This document shows positions 36,528-44,336 of a stretch of DNA of 50,626 bases, piece after piece. Position numbers and translations under genes: made by a program. The DNA comes from an uncultured SAR116 cluster alpha proteobacterium (GTDB taxonomy: Bacteria; Pseudomonadota; Alphaproteobacteria; Puniceispirillales; Puniceispirillaceae), in assembly GCA_902623185.1 (NCBI GenBank), contig CACNSW010000010.1, forward strand, positions 1-50,626. The letters are read 5' to 3'. Each line of letters starts with the position of its first letter. Positions within the stretch are counted from its first letter, which is position 1. The notes under the pieces were generated by a model. That model saw only the letters and a list, made by a program, of their open reading frames with translations. It was not told the DNA's origin and did no database searches.

Positions 36528-37315
36528 CAGCCATCTACGTTGCAATTGCAGTGGTTGTGAGTTTTTTTACCTCACACTTTTTGTTTCGCTGGCGTACCGC
36601 GATGGTAGAATGGTACCACAGCGTCTACAGTCGGGCTCGCAAAATAGAAGGGGCGGCTCAACGTGTGCAGGAAGATACAATAAAATTTTCCCGCATAATG
36701 GAAGGTCTTGGTACTAGCCTGATAGAATCGATAATGATACTCGTGCAGTTCATTCCCATTTTGTTTGGCCTGTCGATAGGGATTCCAATATTCTTCTTTG
36801 GTGATTGGGAATATGGGCTGATTGCGGGCGCGCTCATTTGGAGTTTGGGCGGCACTGTTTTTTTGGTGGCGCTAGGCTGGATTCTCAGGTTGGTCGGTGT
36901 TGAATATGATTTACAGAAAAAGGAAGCAGCCTACAGAAAGCTTCTAGTGATAGCTGAAGATGATGACACCATACGCCCAAAAACAATTGAGGAATTGTTT
37001 GATGATGTGCGGTCAATCCATTTTCTGTCATACATCCGATATCTGTATTTTAATGTTGGACGCATAGCATATCTCCAGGCAAATGTCTTGTCAGCTTATG
37101 TGTTCCTAGCGCCAGCTATTGTCGCTGGCGTCGTCACGCTTGGTGTAATGCAACAAATTATCCGCGCATTTGGTCGGGTTGAGGGTTCCATGCAATATCT
37201 GCTCAAGGCGTGGCCGACTATAATTGAGTTGCTTAGTGTTTATAAACGCCTGAGAGAGTTTGAGGCACAGATTAAGTTAGCTGAGGAAAGTTTTGATGAA
37301 GCCAAGCGAGTTTGA
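36506..37315 (+). CDS. N-terminally truncated SbmA/BacA-like peptide transporter
   Basis: A 269-residue frame matching the C-terminal two thirds of the SbmA/BacA inner-membrane peptide importer family. Seen are FTSHFLFRWRTAMVEWYHSV, IEGAAQRVQEDTIKFSRIME, EAAYRKLLVIAEDDD, IRYLYFNVGRIAYLQANVLS, and AWPTIIELLSVYKRLREFE. Full-length members have about 400 residues. Here roughly the first 135, with three membrane helices, are missing, and the only start is a TTG at 36506 with no ribosome site. The frame begins precisely where a cinA-like gene is cut off. The body has no stops or frameshifts, so the deletion is recent or a shortened protein is still made. Probably non-functional as a transporter. 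Confidence 0.75.
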   Translation: MASFISLAAIYVAIAVVVSFFTSHFLFRWRTAMVEWYHSVYSRARKIEGAAQRVQEDTIKFSRIMEGLGTSLIESIMILVQFIPILFGLSIGIPIFFFGDWEYGLIAGALIWSLGGTVFLVALGWILRLVGVEYDLQKKEAAYRKLLVIAEDDDTIRPKTIEELFDDVRSIHFLSYIRYLYFNVGRIAYLQANVLSAYVFLAPAIVAGVVTLGVMQQIIRAFGRVEGSMQYLLKAWPTIIELLSVYKRLREFEAQIKLAEESFDEAKRV

Positions 37316-37326
37316 GGACGCTGGCT

Positions 37327-38766
37327 CTATCTCGAAATGATGCCAGTGCTTGAGTGTACGCCAAGTGTAGGGATGATGACGACGTCACCTCCGCGTGCTT
37401 TGACGATGTCACCGCCGATCACTTCCTCGGCTTTGTAATCACCGCCTTTTATAAGAAGGTCGGGCTGCATTGTAGTGATTATTTCTAGCGGTGTTTCCTC
37501 ATCAAAAATTGCAACCCCAGATACATATGAAAGGTTAGCAAGCACGCCTGCGCGCGTCTGAGCAGTTTGTATTGGGCGTGACGGGCCTTTTAATCCACGC
37601 ACGGATGTATCGCTATTTAGCCCCACGATTAGCCGATCACACTGATGGGCAGCATTGGCAAGGAGAAACATATGTCCTGGGTGGAGCAAATCAAAACAGC
37701 CATTGGTGAAGCCGATACGCAATCCTTCTGCGCGCCATTTCGTACATTGTTTTTGCCAGTGGGTTGGGCTTGTGGATGGCGGTGTTGGTGCCGTGTAGGC
37801 GATAATTTCACCCGGACTCACAATTGCGGTCCCAGATTTTCCAACGACAACACCAGCAGCAATATTAGCAAGGCTTACCGCATCGGCGAGCGCAAGGCCA
37901 CCAGCTATGGTTGCAGCGAGCATCGCTACAACCGTATCACCTGCTCCGGAAACGTCAAACACTTCACGTGCAACCGCAGGTTCGTGAACAATAATTCCTT
38001 CGGCATTTGCAAGCAAGATCCCACGAGCACTCAAGGTAGCCATTACTGCGCCAATGCGATGCGCGGCGGAGGTGTGGGCGGCGGCGGCGGCAATGCTCTC
38101 AAAATCGTCAAGTTTTGCGTCAACGGCAAGCCGCAGTTCAGCTAAATTGGGAGTCAGCACATCGACGTCCGTAAAAGCCGAAAAATCTGCAAGTTTTGGA
38201 TCGGCTACCACCATCTTGCCAGCTTGCTTCGATACCCTAATAGCCTCTGCAACAACAGTGGGTGGTAGGCATCCCTTGGCATAATCAGAAAGTACAATGA
38301 CATCAGCCATTTTAATACAATCTGAAATGGTTTCGATCAGGTGTGGTAGGATTGCGTCGTCTAACGGTTCGATCATCTCCTCGTCAACACGCAAAATTTG
38401 CTGGCCACTTGCCCGGTATCTGGTTTTAACACTCGTTGGCCGATTGGCCAAAACGAGGGGTACAAATTCAATCCCAGGTGCGCGTTCAATCTCGCGGCGT
38501 AGTAACATTGCTGTATCATCTTGTCCAATCACGCTAATCAACCGGACGCGGCATCCAAGGTGTGCCAAGTTGCAAGCGACATTAGCTGCGCCACCTGGCA
38601 TCTGCTTGCTATTTGTCTGGCTCAGAATAGGGACTGGTGCTTCTGGAGAAATGCGTTCAACGCTGCCATCAATAAAGCGATCCAGTATGACGTCACCAAT
38701 TACAAGAACGCGGCGGCCTTGCATTGCATATAGCGCTTCAGCAACAAGTTTAACGTCCATTTTCAT
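37327..38766 (-). CDS. hldE: Bifunctional heptose-7-phosphate kinase / heptose-1-phosphate adenylyltransferase
   Basis: Makes ADP-D-glycero-beta-D-manno-heptose for LPS inner core. The N-terminal PfkB/ribokinase domain (residues 1-320) shows VLVIGDVILDRFIDG, MPGGAANVACNLAHLGCRV, and the anion hole FDVSGAGDTVVAMLAATIAG. The C-terminal nucleotidyltransferase domain (from about 345) shows IGFTNGCFDLLHPGHMFLLA with the HxGH motif, and GLNSDTSVRGLKGPSRPIQ. The fused form, 479 residues, is the E. coli-like arrangement. It supports heptose use by the GT9 enzyme at 4797. It is followed upstream by glmU on the same strand after 28 bases, an envelope precursor pair. Confidence 0.95.
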   Translation of the reverse strand: MKMDVKLVAEALYAMQGRRVLVIGDVILDRFIDGSVERISPEAPVPILSQTNSKQMPGGAANVACNLAHLGCRVRLISVIGQDDTAMLLRREIERAPGIEFVPLVLANRPTSVKTRYRASGQQILRVDEEMIEPLDDAILPHLIETISDCIKMADVIVLSDYAKGCLPPTVVAEAIRVSKQAGKMVVADPKLADFSAFTDVDVLTPNLAELRLAVDAKLDDFESIAAAAAHTSAAHRIGAVMATLSARGILLANAEGIIVHEPAVAREVFDVSGAGDTVVAMLAATIAGGLALADAVSLANIAAGVVVGKSGTAIVSPGEIIAYTAPTPPSTSPTHWQKQCTKWRAEGLRIGFTNGCFDLLHPGHMFLLANAAHQCDRLIVGLNSDTSVRGLKGPSRPIQTAQTRAGVLANLSYVSGVAIFDEETPLEIITTMQPDLLIKGGDYKAEEVIGGDIVKARGGDVVIIPTLGVHSSTGIISR

Positions 38767-38794
38767 CTTCTAGGGGTAAATACAGTCATTGATT

Positions 38795-40147
38795 TCATGT
38801 TTTTCTTACACTTTTTCTGCTTACCTTGGGTGATTTCTTGCGGTTTCGAAACGCTGGTGCTCCATGCTTTTTGGTTTTAACGGTGGCGCGGGTAAAAGCA
38901 ATGTCGTCAGCATCGACATCATCAGTCATTGTACTTCCTGCACCAATTATAGCGCCATCGCCGATAGTTATTGGTGCGACAAGGGCTGTGTTCGATCCGA
39001 TAAAGGCGTTTTTGCCGACAATGGTCTTATATTTTTTGAGACCATCATAGTTGCAGGTGATAGTTCCTGCGCCAATGTTTGCCGCAGCACCAATTTCTGC
39101 ATCACCAAGATAGGAGAGGTGGTTTGCTTTAGCGGCTTTACCAATGCTCACATTTTTGGTCTCAACAAAATTTCCAATTTTGACGCTATTTTCCACTTCT
39201 GTTCCAGGCCGCAGGCGCGCATAAGGACCAATAATACAGCAGGGTCCTAACCGCGCCCCCTCGATATGCGTAAAAGCCTTTATGGTGCTACCTTCGCTAA
39301 TATGACAACCACTACCAATAACAACATGCGGTTCGATGATCACATCGCGTTCGATCACACTGTCAGCGCTCAAAAAAACCGTTTCTGGTGCCTGCAAAGT
39401 GACACCCGATGCCATAGCCGCCAACCGCAGTTGCTTTTGAAGCATAGCTTCAGCGCGAGCCAGATCGGCCCTGCTATTTATCCCAATCAACTCATCACTG
39501 TCTGTTATTTCGCAGGCAATTGAACATCCAAGTTCGTGGCCAGCGGAAACAATGTCAGTGAGATAGACCTCGCTTTGAGCATTATTGGCGTCAACATTAT
39601 CTAAAAGATCGAACAGGAGTGGAAGGCGGGTCGCCATGACGCCGCCATTAACTAGGGTGACGGTTGCTTCCTGTGCGGTGGCGTCACGTTCTTCGACAAT
39701 CTTTATCACGCTTCCATATGAATCACGGATGATGCGGCCGTAGCCAATGGGATGAGACGTCTCGAAACCCAGAACGGCGATGTCCTTACCGGAAGCAATT
39801 TGTTCAGCAAGGGTTGCGAGTGTTTTGCTGGTGATTAATGGGGTGTCGGCAAACATGACCAGGCCTACACCTTCAAAACCCGCTAGCTTGTTGCGTGCTG
39901 CTAGCGCTGCATGGCCGGTTCCAAGCGGAGAATGTTGGATGGCATATTCCTGCTTTCCAAGCCACTCTTGTGTATCTTTTGACTCTTGTGTCAGCACGGT
40001 GACAATGCGATCGGCCCCACAAGCTTTAGCGGCATCAATGCCCCACGCCAGCATTGGCCTTCCTCCCAAATGATGTAGGGGTTTCGGCAGGGCAGATTGC
40101 ATTCGCGTTCCCTGACCTGCCGCTAAAATTATCGCCGCAATTTTCAT
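38795..40147 (-). CDS. glmU: Bifunctional GlcN-1-P acetyltransferase / GlcNAc-1-P uridylyltransferase
   Basis: Makes UDP-GlcNAc for peptidoglycan and LPS. The N-terminal pyrophosphorylase starts MKIAAIILAAGQGTRMQSAL and has YAIQHSPLGTGHAALAARN. The C-terminal left-handed beta-helix shows hexapeptide repeats (GPYARLRPGTEVENSVKIGN, KANHLSYLGDAEIGAAANIG), then AGTITCNYDGLKKYKTIVG. The ATG at 40147 is the family start; the frame opens further up at 40183 with a TTG. It is divergent from glmS, which makes glucosamine-6-phosphate for the same pathway, across a 329-base gap. Confidence 0.95.
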   Translation of the reverse strand: MKIAAIILAAGQGTRMQSALPKPLHHLGGRPMLAWGIDAAKACGADRIVTVLTQESKDTQEWLGKQEYAIQHSPLGTGHAALAARNKLAGFEGVGLVMFADTPLITSKTLATLAEQIASGKDIAVLGFETSHPIGYGRIIRDSYGSVIKIVEERDATAQEATVTLVNGGVMATRLPLLFDLLDNVDANNAQSEVYLTDIVSAGHELGCSIACEITDSDELIGINSRADLARAEAMLQKQLRLAAMASGVTLQAPETVFLSADSVIERDVIIEPHVVIGSGCHISEGSTIKAFTHIEGARLGPCCIIGPYARLRPGTEVENSVKIGNFVETKNVSIGKAAKANHLSYLGDAEIGAAANIGAGTITCNYDGLKKYKTIVGKNAFIGSNTALVAPITIGDGAIIGAGSTMTDDVDADDIAFTRATVKTKKHGAPAFRNRKKSPKVSRKSVRKT

Positions 40148-40476
40148 GACCTCTTTATTAGCTGAAGTTGCTGGAAAAACCAATCATTTGCCTAAATTTG
40201 GCAATGCTTCTGGCAAAAATGATCCGCTGACGATAAAAGCGTCTTGTCGAAAATAAATTATGTATGGATAGACTATTCACTTTAAATTTTAGCAAAATTG
40301 AAATTTGATCTGCTTCACGTTTATTAATTAACCTTAATTGCCATCATTACGTCGACTTTAATGTTTCTCAAAGGAATGACATAGTTTCGCCTTTCTTATC
40401 AGGCTTTTTGCCTTTATTACTTGAACGCATAGCAGCGTTAAAGCCTATTTTTTATTGTTTTTGAGAGATTTTTTAT
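40148..40476. promoter_or_regulatory. Divergent glmU/glmS control region
   Basis: About 330 AT-rich bases without a gene, between two divergent genes of UDP-GlcNAc synthesis. A weak promoter candidate for glmS is TTGAAA at 40298-40303 and TATTAA at 40322-40327, with an 18-base spacer. A short hairpin AGGC-TTTTT-GCCT lies at 40401-40413. No glmS ribozyme is expected outside Gram-positive bacteria, and none was recognised here. Confidence 0.35.
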
Positions 40477-42297
40477 ATGTGTGGAATCGTAGGGGCCGTT
40501 GGCCTTATCAATTGTGGTGACACACTTTTGGACGCTTTGCGGCGACTGGAATATCGCGGTTATGACAGTGCTGGGATTGTTACCCATAATGGCAATGGTT
40601 TTGAGATTGCCCGCTCGGTTGGCAAACTGACCAGCCTTGACAGTCTGGTCCGCAAAAAGCCGCTTGGTGGTAATATAGGGATTGGTCACACACGTTGGGC
40701 AACACATGGTGGTGTTACTGAGGAGAATGCCCATCCACATATTGCAGCGGACCGTGTGGTGATTGTTCATAATGGAATTATTGAAAATCATCGGCAGCTT
40801 CGCTCTCGATTAGAACAGGTAGGTCACGTTTTCAGGAGTGATACGGACAGTGAAGTGTTGGCGCATCTCTATGTCGATGCCTTAAATACAGGGCTCTCAT
40901 TGACTGAAGCAACAAGAAATGTTCTTGACGCAATTGAGGGGGCATATGCTTTTGCAGCGCTTGCCAATGATTACCCAGATATGCTCGTGGTCGCGCGAAA
41001 TGCCTCACCGCTAGCCATTGGCCTTGGAGATAAGGCCAGTTTCATTGGCTCGGATGCAATTGCGCTGGCCCACCTCACGCGGCGTGTCATTTATCTTAAG
41101 GATAATGATTTTGCAATCGTAAAAGCTGAAGGGGCAACTGTCTTTGATGTCAATGGCATATCAGTTGAACGCGATGAGGTTATTGTGGCCGCTAGCCCGG
41201 GGTTGGTCGACAAAGGTGGGTATCGACATTATATGGAAAAAGAAATTCACGAACAGCCTGACGCGATAGCGCATTCGTTAGCGGCGATGACGGGAACTGA
41301 TGGACGCATTGCTGCCCCGATGTCACGTGAACAACTGCAGGGTATCTCCAGCATTGTCATGCTGGCTGCCGGTACAAGCCATTATGCTTCACTTGTCGCA
41401 CGTTACTGGATAGAGGGGTTGGCCCGGGTGCCAGTCACCTGCGAGATCGCATCTGAATATCGCTATCGCAAACCAGTTACAAATCACTTTTCGATGGCGA
41501 TTGCAATTTCTCAGTCAGGCGAGAGTCTGGATACGCTTATGGCAATGCGCCACGCTGCGGAAAGTGGCCTGCAAACGGTCGGGTTGGTCAATGTGCCAGG
41601 GAGTACGGTTGCGCGTGAGGCAGACGTTGTCATGCCAACACGCGCTGGTCCAGAAATTGGTGTTGCCAGTACTAAGGCGTTTACCGCCCAGCTTACTGTT
41701 CTAATTAGCTTCTCTGTTGCCCTTGCAGAGGCCAAGAGAGTCATTACTCCTGAGCGTGCGAATAAAATTCATTCACAGATACAGGCGCTACCGGGACTGG
41801 TTGGTCGGGCTTTGACCTCCTTTAATTCTATTAGAACGATTTCGCATGATCTTGCTAGCGCACGATCAGCGTTATTTTTGGGACGAGATGTGTTGTACCC
41901 TCTGGCGTTGGAGGGGGCGCTGAAACTAAAAGAACTAAGCTATATTCATGCTGAGGGTTTTGCCTCTGGAGAGATGAAGCATGGCCCAATTGCTTTGATT
42001 GAGGATGGTTTGCCAGTGATAGCTATGTTGGCGGCTGACGAATTGCTTGGAAAGGCAGCAAGTAATCTGCGCGAGGCCAGCGCTCGTGGTGGGAATATCA
42101 TTCTGTTGACTGATGAAAGAGCTGTTTCAGAAGTAGATTTTGCGCAGAGTGTGATTACCGTGCCGTATATTGACCCGCTGCTGGCACCCATTTTGTTGGC
42201 GGTACCTGCACAGATTCTAGCATATTTGACAGCGGTAGAAAAAGGGACTGATGTTGATCAGCCTCGCAACCTTGCTAAATCAGTGACTGTAGAATAA
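40477..42297 (+). CDS. glmS: Glutamine-fructose-6-phosphate aminotransferase (isomerizing)
   Basis: Makes glucosamine-6-phosphate, first step to UDP-GlcNAc. After Met removal Cys1 is the glutaminase nucleophile (MCGIVGAVG). The N-terminal Ntn domain shows RRLEYRGYDSAGIVTHN and GIGHTRWATHGGVTEENAHP. Two SIS domains follow (IVMLAAGTSHYASLVARYWI, AIAISQSGESLDTLMAMRHA, ELSYIHAEGFASGEMKHGPI). The C-terminus DQPRNLAKSVTVE is the universal ending. That ending is the recognition target of Tn7-type elements in other bacteria. Here the last codons ACT GTA GAA TAA are repeated several times downstream (see the sites listed from 43895 on). The core gene is intact. Confidence 0.97.
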   Translation: MCGIVGAVGLINCGDTLLDALRRLEYRGYDSAGIVTHNGNGFEIARSVGKLTSLDSLVRKKPLGGNIGIGHTRWATHGGVTEENAHPHIAADRVVIVHNGIIENHRQLRSRLEQVGHVFRSDTDSEVLAHLYVDALNTGLSLTEATRNVLDAIEGAYAFAALANDYPDMLVVARNASPLAIGLGDKASFIGSDAIALAHLTRRVIYLKDNDFAIVKAEGATVFDVNGISVERDEVIVAASPGLVDKGGYRHYMEKEIHEQPDAIAHSLAAMTGTDGRIAAPMSREQLQGISSIVMLAAGTSHYASLVARYWIEGLARVPVTCEIASEYRYRKPVTNHFSMAIAISQSGESLDTLMAMRHAAESGLQTVGLVNVPGSTVAREADVVMPTRAGPEIGVASTKAFTAQLTVLISFSVALAEAKRVITPERANKIHSQIQALPGLVGRALTSFNSIRTISHDLASARSALFLGRDVLYPLALEGALKLKELSYIHAEGFASGEMKHGPIALIEDGLPVIAMLAADELLGKAASNLREASARGGNIILLTDERAVSEVDFAQSVITVPYIDPLLAPILLAVPAQILAYLTAVEKGTDVDQPRNLAKSVTVE

Positions 42298-42371
42298 CAT
42301 ATTGTTTTTATTATATAAAAATACACTACAGACTGATAAGGTAAGCGTTTCTGTAAGTATCTGGTTCTGAT
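42286..42371 (+). repeat. Site 1: glmS 3' end and downstream 86-bp repeat
   Basis: Starts with the last four glmS codons ACTGTAGAATAA and aligns without gaps to 46231-46316 and 48947-49032. Conserved parts: ACTGTAGARTAA, ATTG 3 bases after the stop, YTACAG 28 bases after the stop (42326-42331), TTTCTGTRAG (CTGTAAG at 42351-42357), and a closing TYTGAT. CTGTAG in the stop region and CTACAG form an inverted repeat with fixed spacing, and CTGTAAG repeats the first arm. This is probably the original, resident copy. Confidence 0.75.
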
Positions 42372-42486
42372 ATCATATTAATTTACTGAATAACCTCGAC
42401 CAATCATCGACCAGTGCGTTTTGACTGTTCTGGTGTGTGTTATCAGAATGAAGTCAGAGGGGGTTCAGAGGAGTTAAAAACCCTGC

Positions 42487-42885
42487 TCACGGTATGAACA
42501 GTCTGTCAGTTACTAATCGCATCACAGATATGAAGAACAATGGGTTAGACGCTACGATAAGTGGTGCACCAATCAACCATCCAAATGCCAATATTCTTCG
42601 CTTGTTAATGATGGTATCAGATTTGGTGAGTTGCCAAGTTTTCCAGAGTGCATATGCATAACTGATTATTGAGACCAACAAGACAATCACATAAATCGCT
42701 GCAATGTAATTTCCGTTGAGATACTTGGTTGCCCACATCCAAGCAGTGTTCCACTCAAGTCTTGCTCGGAACATTATGCTCCCAAGAAACAAAAGAGTGA
42801 AGAACAGTCCCCCCAGATAAAGGACATTGAACTTCAGAAAAAATTTGCCATCGTCAGACCTCATTTTTACTTTTTTTTCTGCCAA
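42487..42885 (-). CDS. Membrane protein of unknown function, 132 residues
   Basis: Three hydrophobic segments are visible: VLYLGGLFFTLLFLGSIMF near residue 22, AAIYVIVLLVSIISYAYALW near 62, and FGWLIGAPLIVASNPLFFIS near 96. Charged loops separate them, and the N-terminus is basic (MAEKKVKMRSDDGKFF). I do not recognise a family. It overlaps the 3' end of the next minus-strand gene upstream by 32 bases, so the two are one transcript and may form a complex. It is the first cargo after glmS, and its base composition is AT-rich like the rest of the array. An alternative start is Met8. Confidence 0.65.
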   Translation of the reverse strand: MAEKKVKMRSDDGKFFLKFNVLYLGGLFFTLLFLGSIMFRARLEWNTAWMWATKYLNGNYIAAIYVIVLLVSIISYAYALWKTWQLTKSDTIINKRRILAFGWLIGAPLIVASNPLFFISVMRLVTDRLFIP

Positions 42886-43138
42886 TTTCCCACCAGTAAA
42901 GGATTAAGAACCCAATAACCCAAACGATGGTTCTCGCTGTAAAACCACCCCACTCATATTCATTGGTAGGAATAATAGTGTAACAATTACCTGCATAGTT
43001 TTGGATTGTGCTGCACCCAATTTGAATGGTTTTTCCAGAGACTCCAGCAGAAATGAGCGGTATTGTTTGTCCAAGTAAAAACCCTGCCAAGGCAAAGTAA
43101 TATGCTTTTTGGAATCTTAGTGGTATCTTCTTGATCAT
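42854..43138 (-). CDS. Membrane protein of unknown function, 94 residues
   Basis: Two hydrophobic segments: YYFALAGFLLGQTIPLISAG near residue 13 and TIVWVIGFLILYWWEIGRKK near 69. Between them is a loop with two cysteines (IGCSTIQNYAGNCYTIIP) that probably faces the periplasm and could form a disulphide. The C-terminus is basic (GRKKSKNEV). I do not recognise a family. It is the upstream member of an overlapping pair with the gene ending at 42487. Together with the small membrane protein at 43242 this makes an all-membrane cargo segment. Confidence 0.65.
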   Translation of the reverse strand: MIKKIPLRFQKAYYFALAGFLLGQTIPLISAGVSGKTIQIGCSTIQNYAGNCYTIIPTNEYEWGGFTARTIVWVIGFLILYWWEIGRKKSKNEV

Positions 43139-43241
43139 GCAGATGTATGTCTCGACAGGTTTGAATGGGGACTGTCGCCTAGATTTTTAACTTTAATGGT
43201 TTCTAATATTTACAAATTTTAAATTTTTGGTCATGTAATTT

Positions 43242-43409
43242 ATGAATTTTCTTCTAAAAATGGTTTTGACTGTGTTAGCGGGAGGTGTTTGGGGTTTTTT
43301 TGCTCAAACTGTCATTGGTATTCCTGCAGTAACAGGCATAGGCGCAGTCATTATTGGTTTTATAATATTTGGTTTGGGAGGAAGGTCAGATGACTCATCT
43401 CAAAAATAA
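43242..43409 (+). CDS. Very small two-helix membrane protein, 55 residues
   Basis: An open frame of 55 codons: MNFLLKMVLTVLAGGVWGFF, then AQTVIGIPAVTGIGAVIIGF, then a short hydrophobic end and the polar tail GGRSDDSSQK. The Gly-rich pattern (GGVWGFF, GIPAVTGIGAVIIG) suggests two tightly packed helices, as in small holin-like or accessory membrane proteins, but no family is recognised. There is no clear ribosome site before the ATG. It is divergent from the membrane pair 42487-43138. Membrane-like composition over the full length argues that it is real. Confidence 0.5.
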   Translation: MNFLLKMVLTVLAGGVWGFFAQTVIGIPAVTGIGAVIIGFIIFGLGGRSDDSSQK

Positions 43410-43518
43410 TATTTTCCAAATTCTTTGAGCATTTTTTACATCTTTCCATAAAATCCCGAAATGTACTCGCGACTTATTTTGTGAAAAGTAACCGTAACTA
43501 TTTCGTGTTTGCTTACCG

Positions 43519-43887
43519 TTATCCCTTCTTTTTTCTAAACCCGAAATCACTCATTAAAATAGTCTTATCCACCACTTCCATGCTGAAGTCTGACCATACT
43601 GGTGGATGCGTTCGGTTAAGCAACTCTTCCTTTGCTAACCTCTTCTTCAAGATGGAATGGACGTGAGCACCTCTGAACCGTTTGCCTCGCACGGTTAGGT
43701 ATCCTTCCTTATTCATCCACTCAGCAATGGCATCAAAGGTCATTCCTTGCTCTCGATGCTCTGAAATGGTCTGATAGAGGAACAGTTGGTATTCGGAGTA
43801 ATGATTGCCAGTAAGGGCAGGGGAACGACAGGTGAGTGTGAAGTTGAAGGTTAGGTCGGCGATGGAAAACCCTGCATTACACCGCAC
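43519..43887 (-). CDS. Recombinase-like HTH small protein, copy 1
   Basis: A 122-residue member of the family repeated at 44850, 45843 and 48568. The centre, EHREQGMTFDAIAEWMNKEG then YLTVRGKRFRGAHVHSILKK, resembles the helix-turn-helix block of the serine-recombinase Recombinase domain (IA..LN..G..T..G......V..IL). The catalytic resolvase domain is absent, so it could bind DNA but not cut it. The N-terminal FNFTLTCRSPALTGNHYSEY is shared by three copies. The start is a GTG at 43887; upstream the frame crosses site 2 in antisense. The tail GFRKKKG is specific to this copy. Translation of all copies is supported by conserved protein with many synonymous changes. Confidence 0.75.
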   Translation of the reverse strand: MRCNAGFSIADLTFNFTLTCRSPALTGNHYSEYQLFLYQTISEHREQGMTFDAIAEWMNKEGYLTVRGKRFRGAHVHSILKKRLAKEELLNRTHPPVWSDFSMEVVDKTILMSDFGFRKKKG

Positions 43888-43894
43888 AAATGCT

Positions 43895-43906
43895 ACTGTC
43901 GAATGA
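43895..43906 (+). repeat. Site 2: glmS-end-like short copy
   Basis: ACTGTCGAATGA reads Thr-Val-Glu-stop like the end of glmS, but with GTC for GTA and TGA for TAA. It is preceded by ACACCGCACAAATGCT, which matches the flank of sites 5 and 6. The second block with CTACAG is missing. It lies just upstream of recombinase-like copy 1 and 32 bases before the next cargo start. Confidence 0.55.
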
Positions 43907-43937
43907 TGGTGTAAGGGTGGGTTTTAGGAGATAATTA

Positions 43938-44291
43938 TTGAGTAGAAATATTGTAAAAATTCTAGATAAAGGGTTTTCCGATATTTCTGCTGGCGAGAAA
44001 ATGCTAATCTCTTCGCCAGAGAAAATTTCAGAGTTTATTTTTAAGATACCCAAAGGTTCTTATTTAAACATTAAAGAACTTAGGCGAGAACTGGCATTAA
44101 AAGCAGGGGCAGATAATACTTGTCCAGTAACGACTGGGATATTTCTGAGAATGGCAATTGAACAGTATAAAGATGATGTTAATTTCCCTTACTGGAGAGT
44201 AATTGATGAAAAACACGCTGTAGTGAAAAAGTTAAAACTTGATGAAAATCAAATAAAAAAGAGGAGAGTTGATGAGGGAATACCGTACTAA
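43938..44291 (+). CDS. Alkyltransferase-like (MGMT-fold) conserved protein
   Basis: A 117-residue protein from a TTG start with GGAG 7 bases upstream. The order AGEKMLISSPEKISEFIFKI, PKGSYLNIKELRRELALKAG, ADNTCPVTTGIFLRMAIEQY, then FPYWRVIDEKHAVVKKLKLD and RRVDEGIPY matches a widespread conserved family. I place it near the DNA-binding domain of O6-alkylguanine-DNA alkyltransferases (IP.G, R..LA, PYWRVI, EGI). The alkyl-acceptor PCHR motif is absent; the only cysteine is in NTCPVTT. It may therefore be an alkyltransferase-like lesion binder. The superfamily placement is inference from motif order. It occupies its own segment between sites 2 and 3, with no recombinase-like gene after it. Confidence 0.6.
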   Translation: MSRNIVKILDKGFSDISAGEKMLISSPEKISEFIFKIPKGSYLNIKELRRELALKAGADNTCPVTTGIFLRMAIEQYKDDVNFPYWRVIDEKHAVVKKLKLDENQIKKRRVDEGIPY

Positions 44292-44320
44292 GAAAAACCT
44301 ACACAACCCCACAATCGTTC

Positions 44321-44332
44321 ATAGTCGATTAA
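44321..44332 (+). repeat. Site 3: diverged glmS-end-like copy
   Basis: ATAGTCGATTAA reads Ile-Val-Asp-stop, a conservative variant of Thr-Val-Glu-stop. It is followed by AATATTGAAATTATT, almost identical to the sequence after site 4, and preceded by ACCCCACAATCGTTC, similar to the flank of sites 5 and 6. It separates the alkyltransferase-like cargo from the exported-protein cargo, which begins 5 bases later. Confidence 0.4.
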
Positions 44333-44336
44333 AATA

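Noticed and set aside
40148-40476. glmS ribozyme upstream of glmS
   Set aside because: That ribozyme is known from Gram-positive bacteria. No matching core was seen in the gap.
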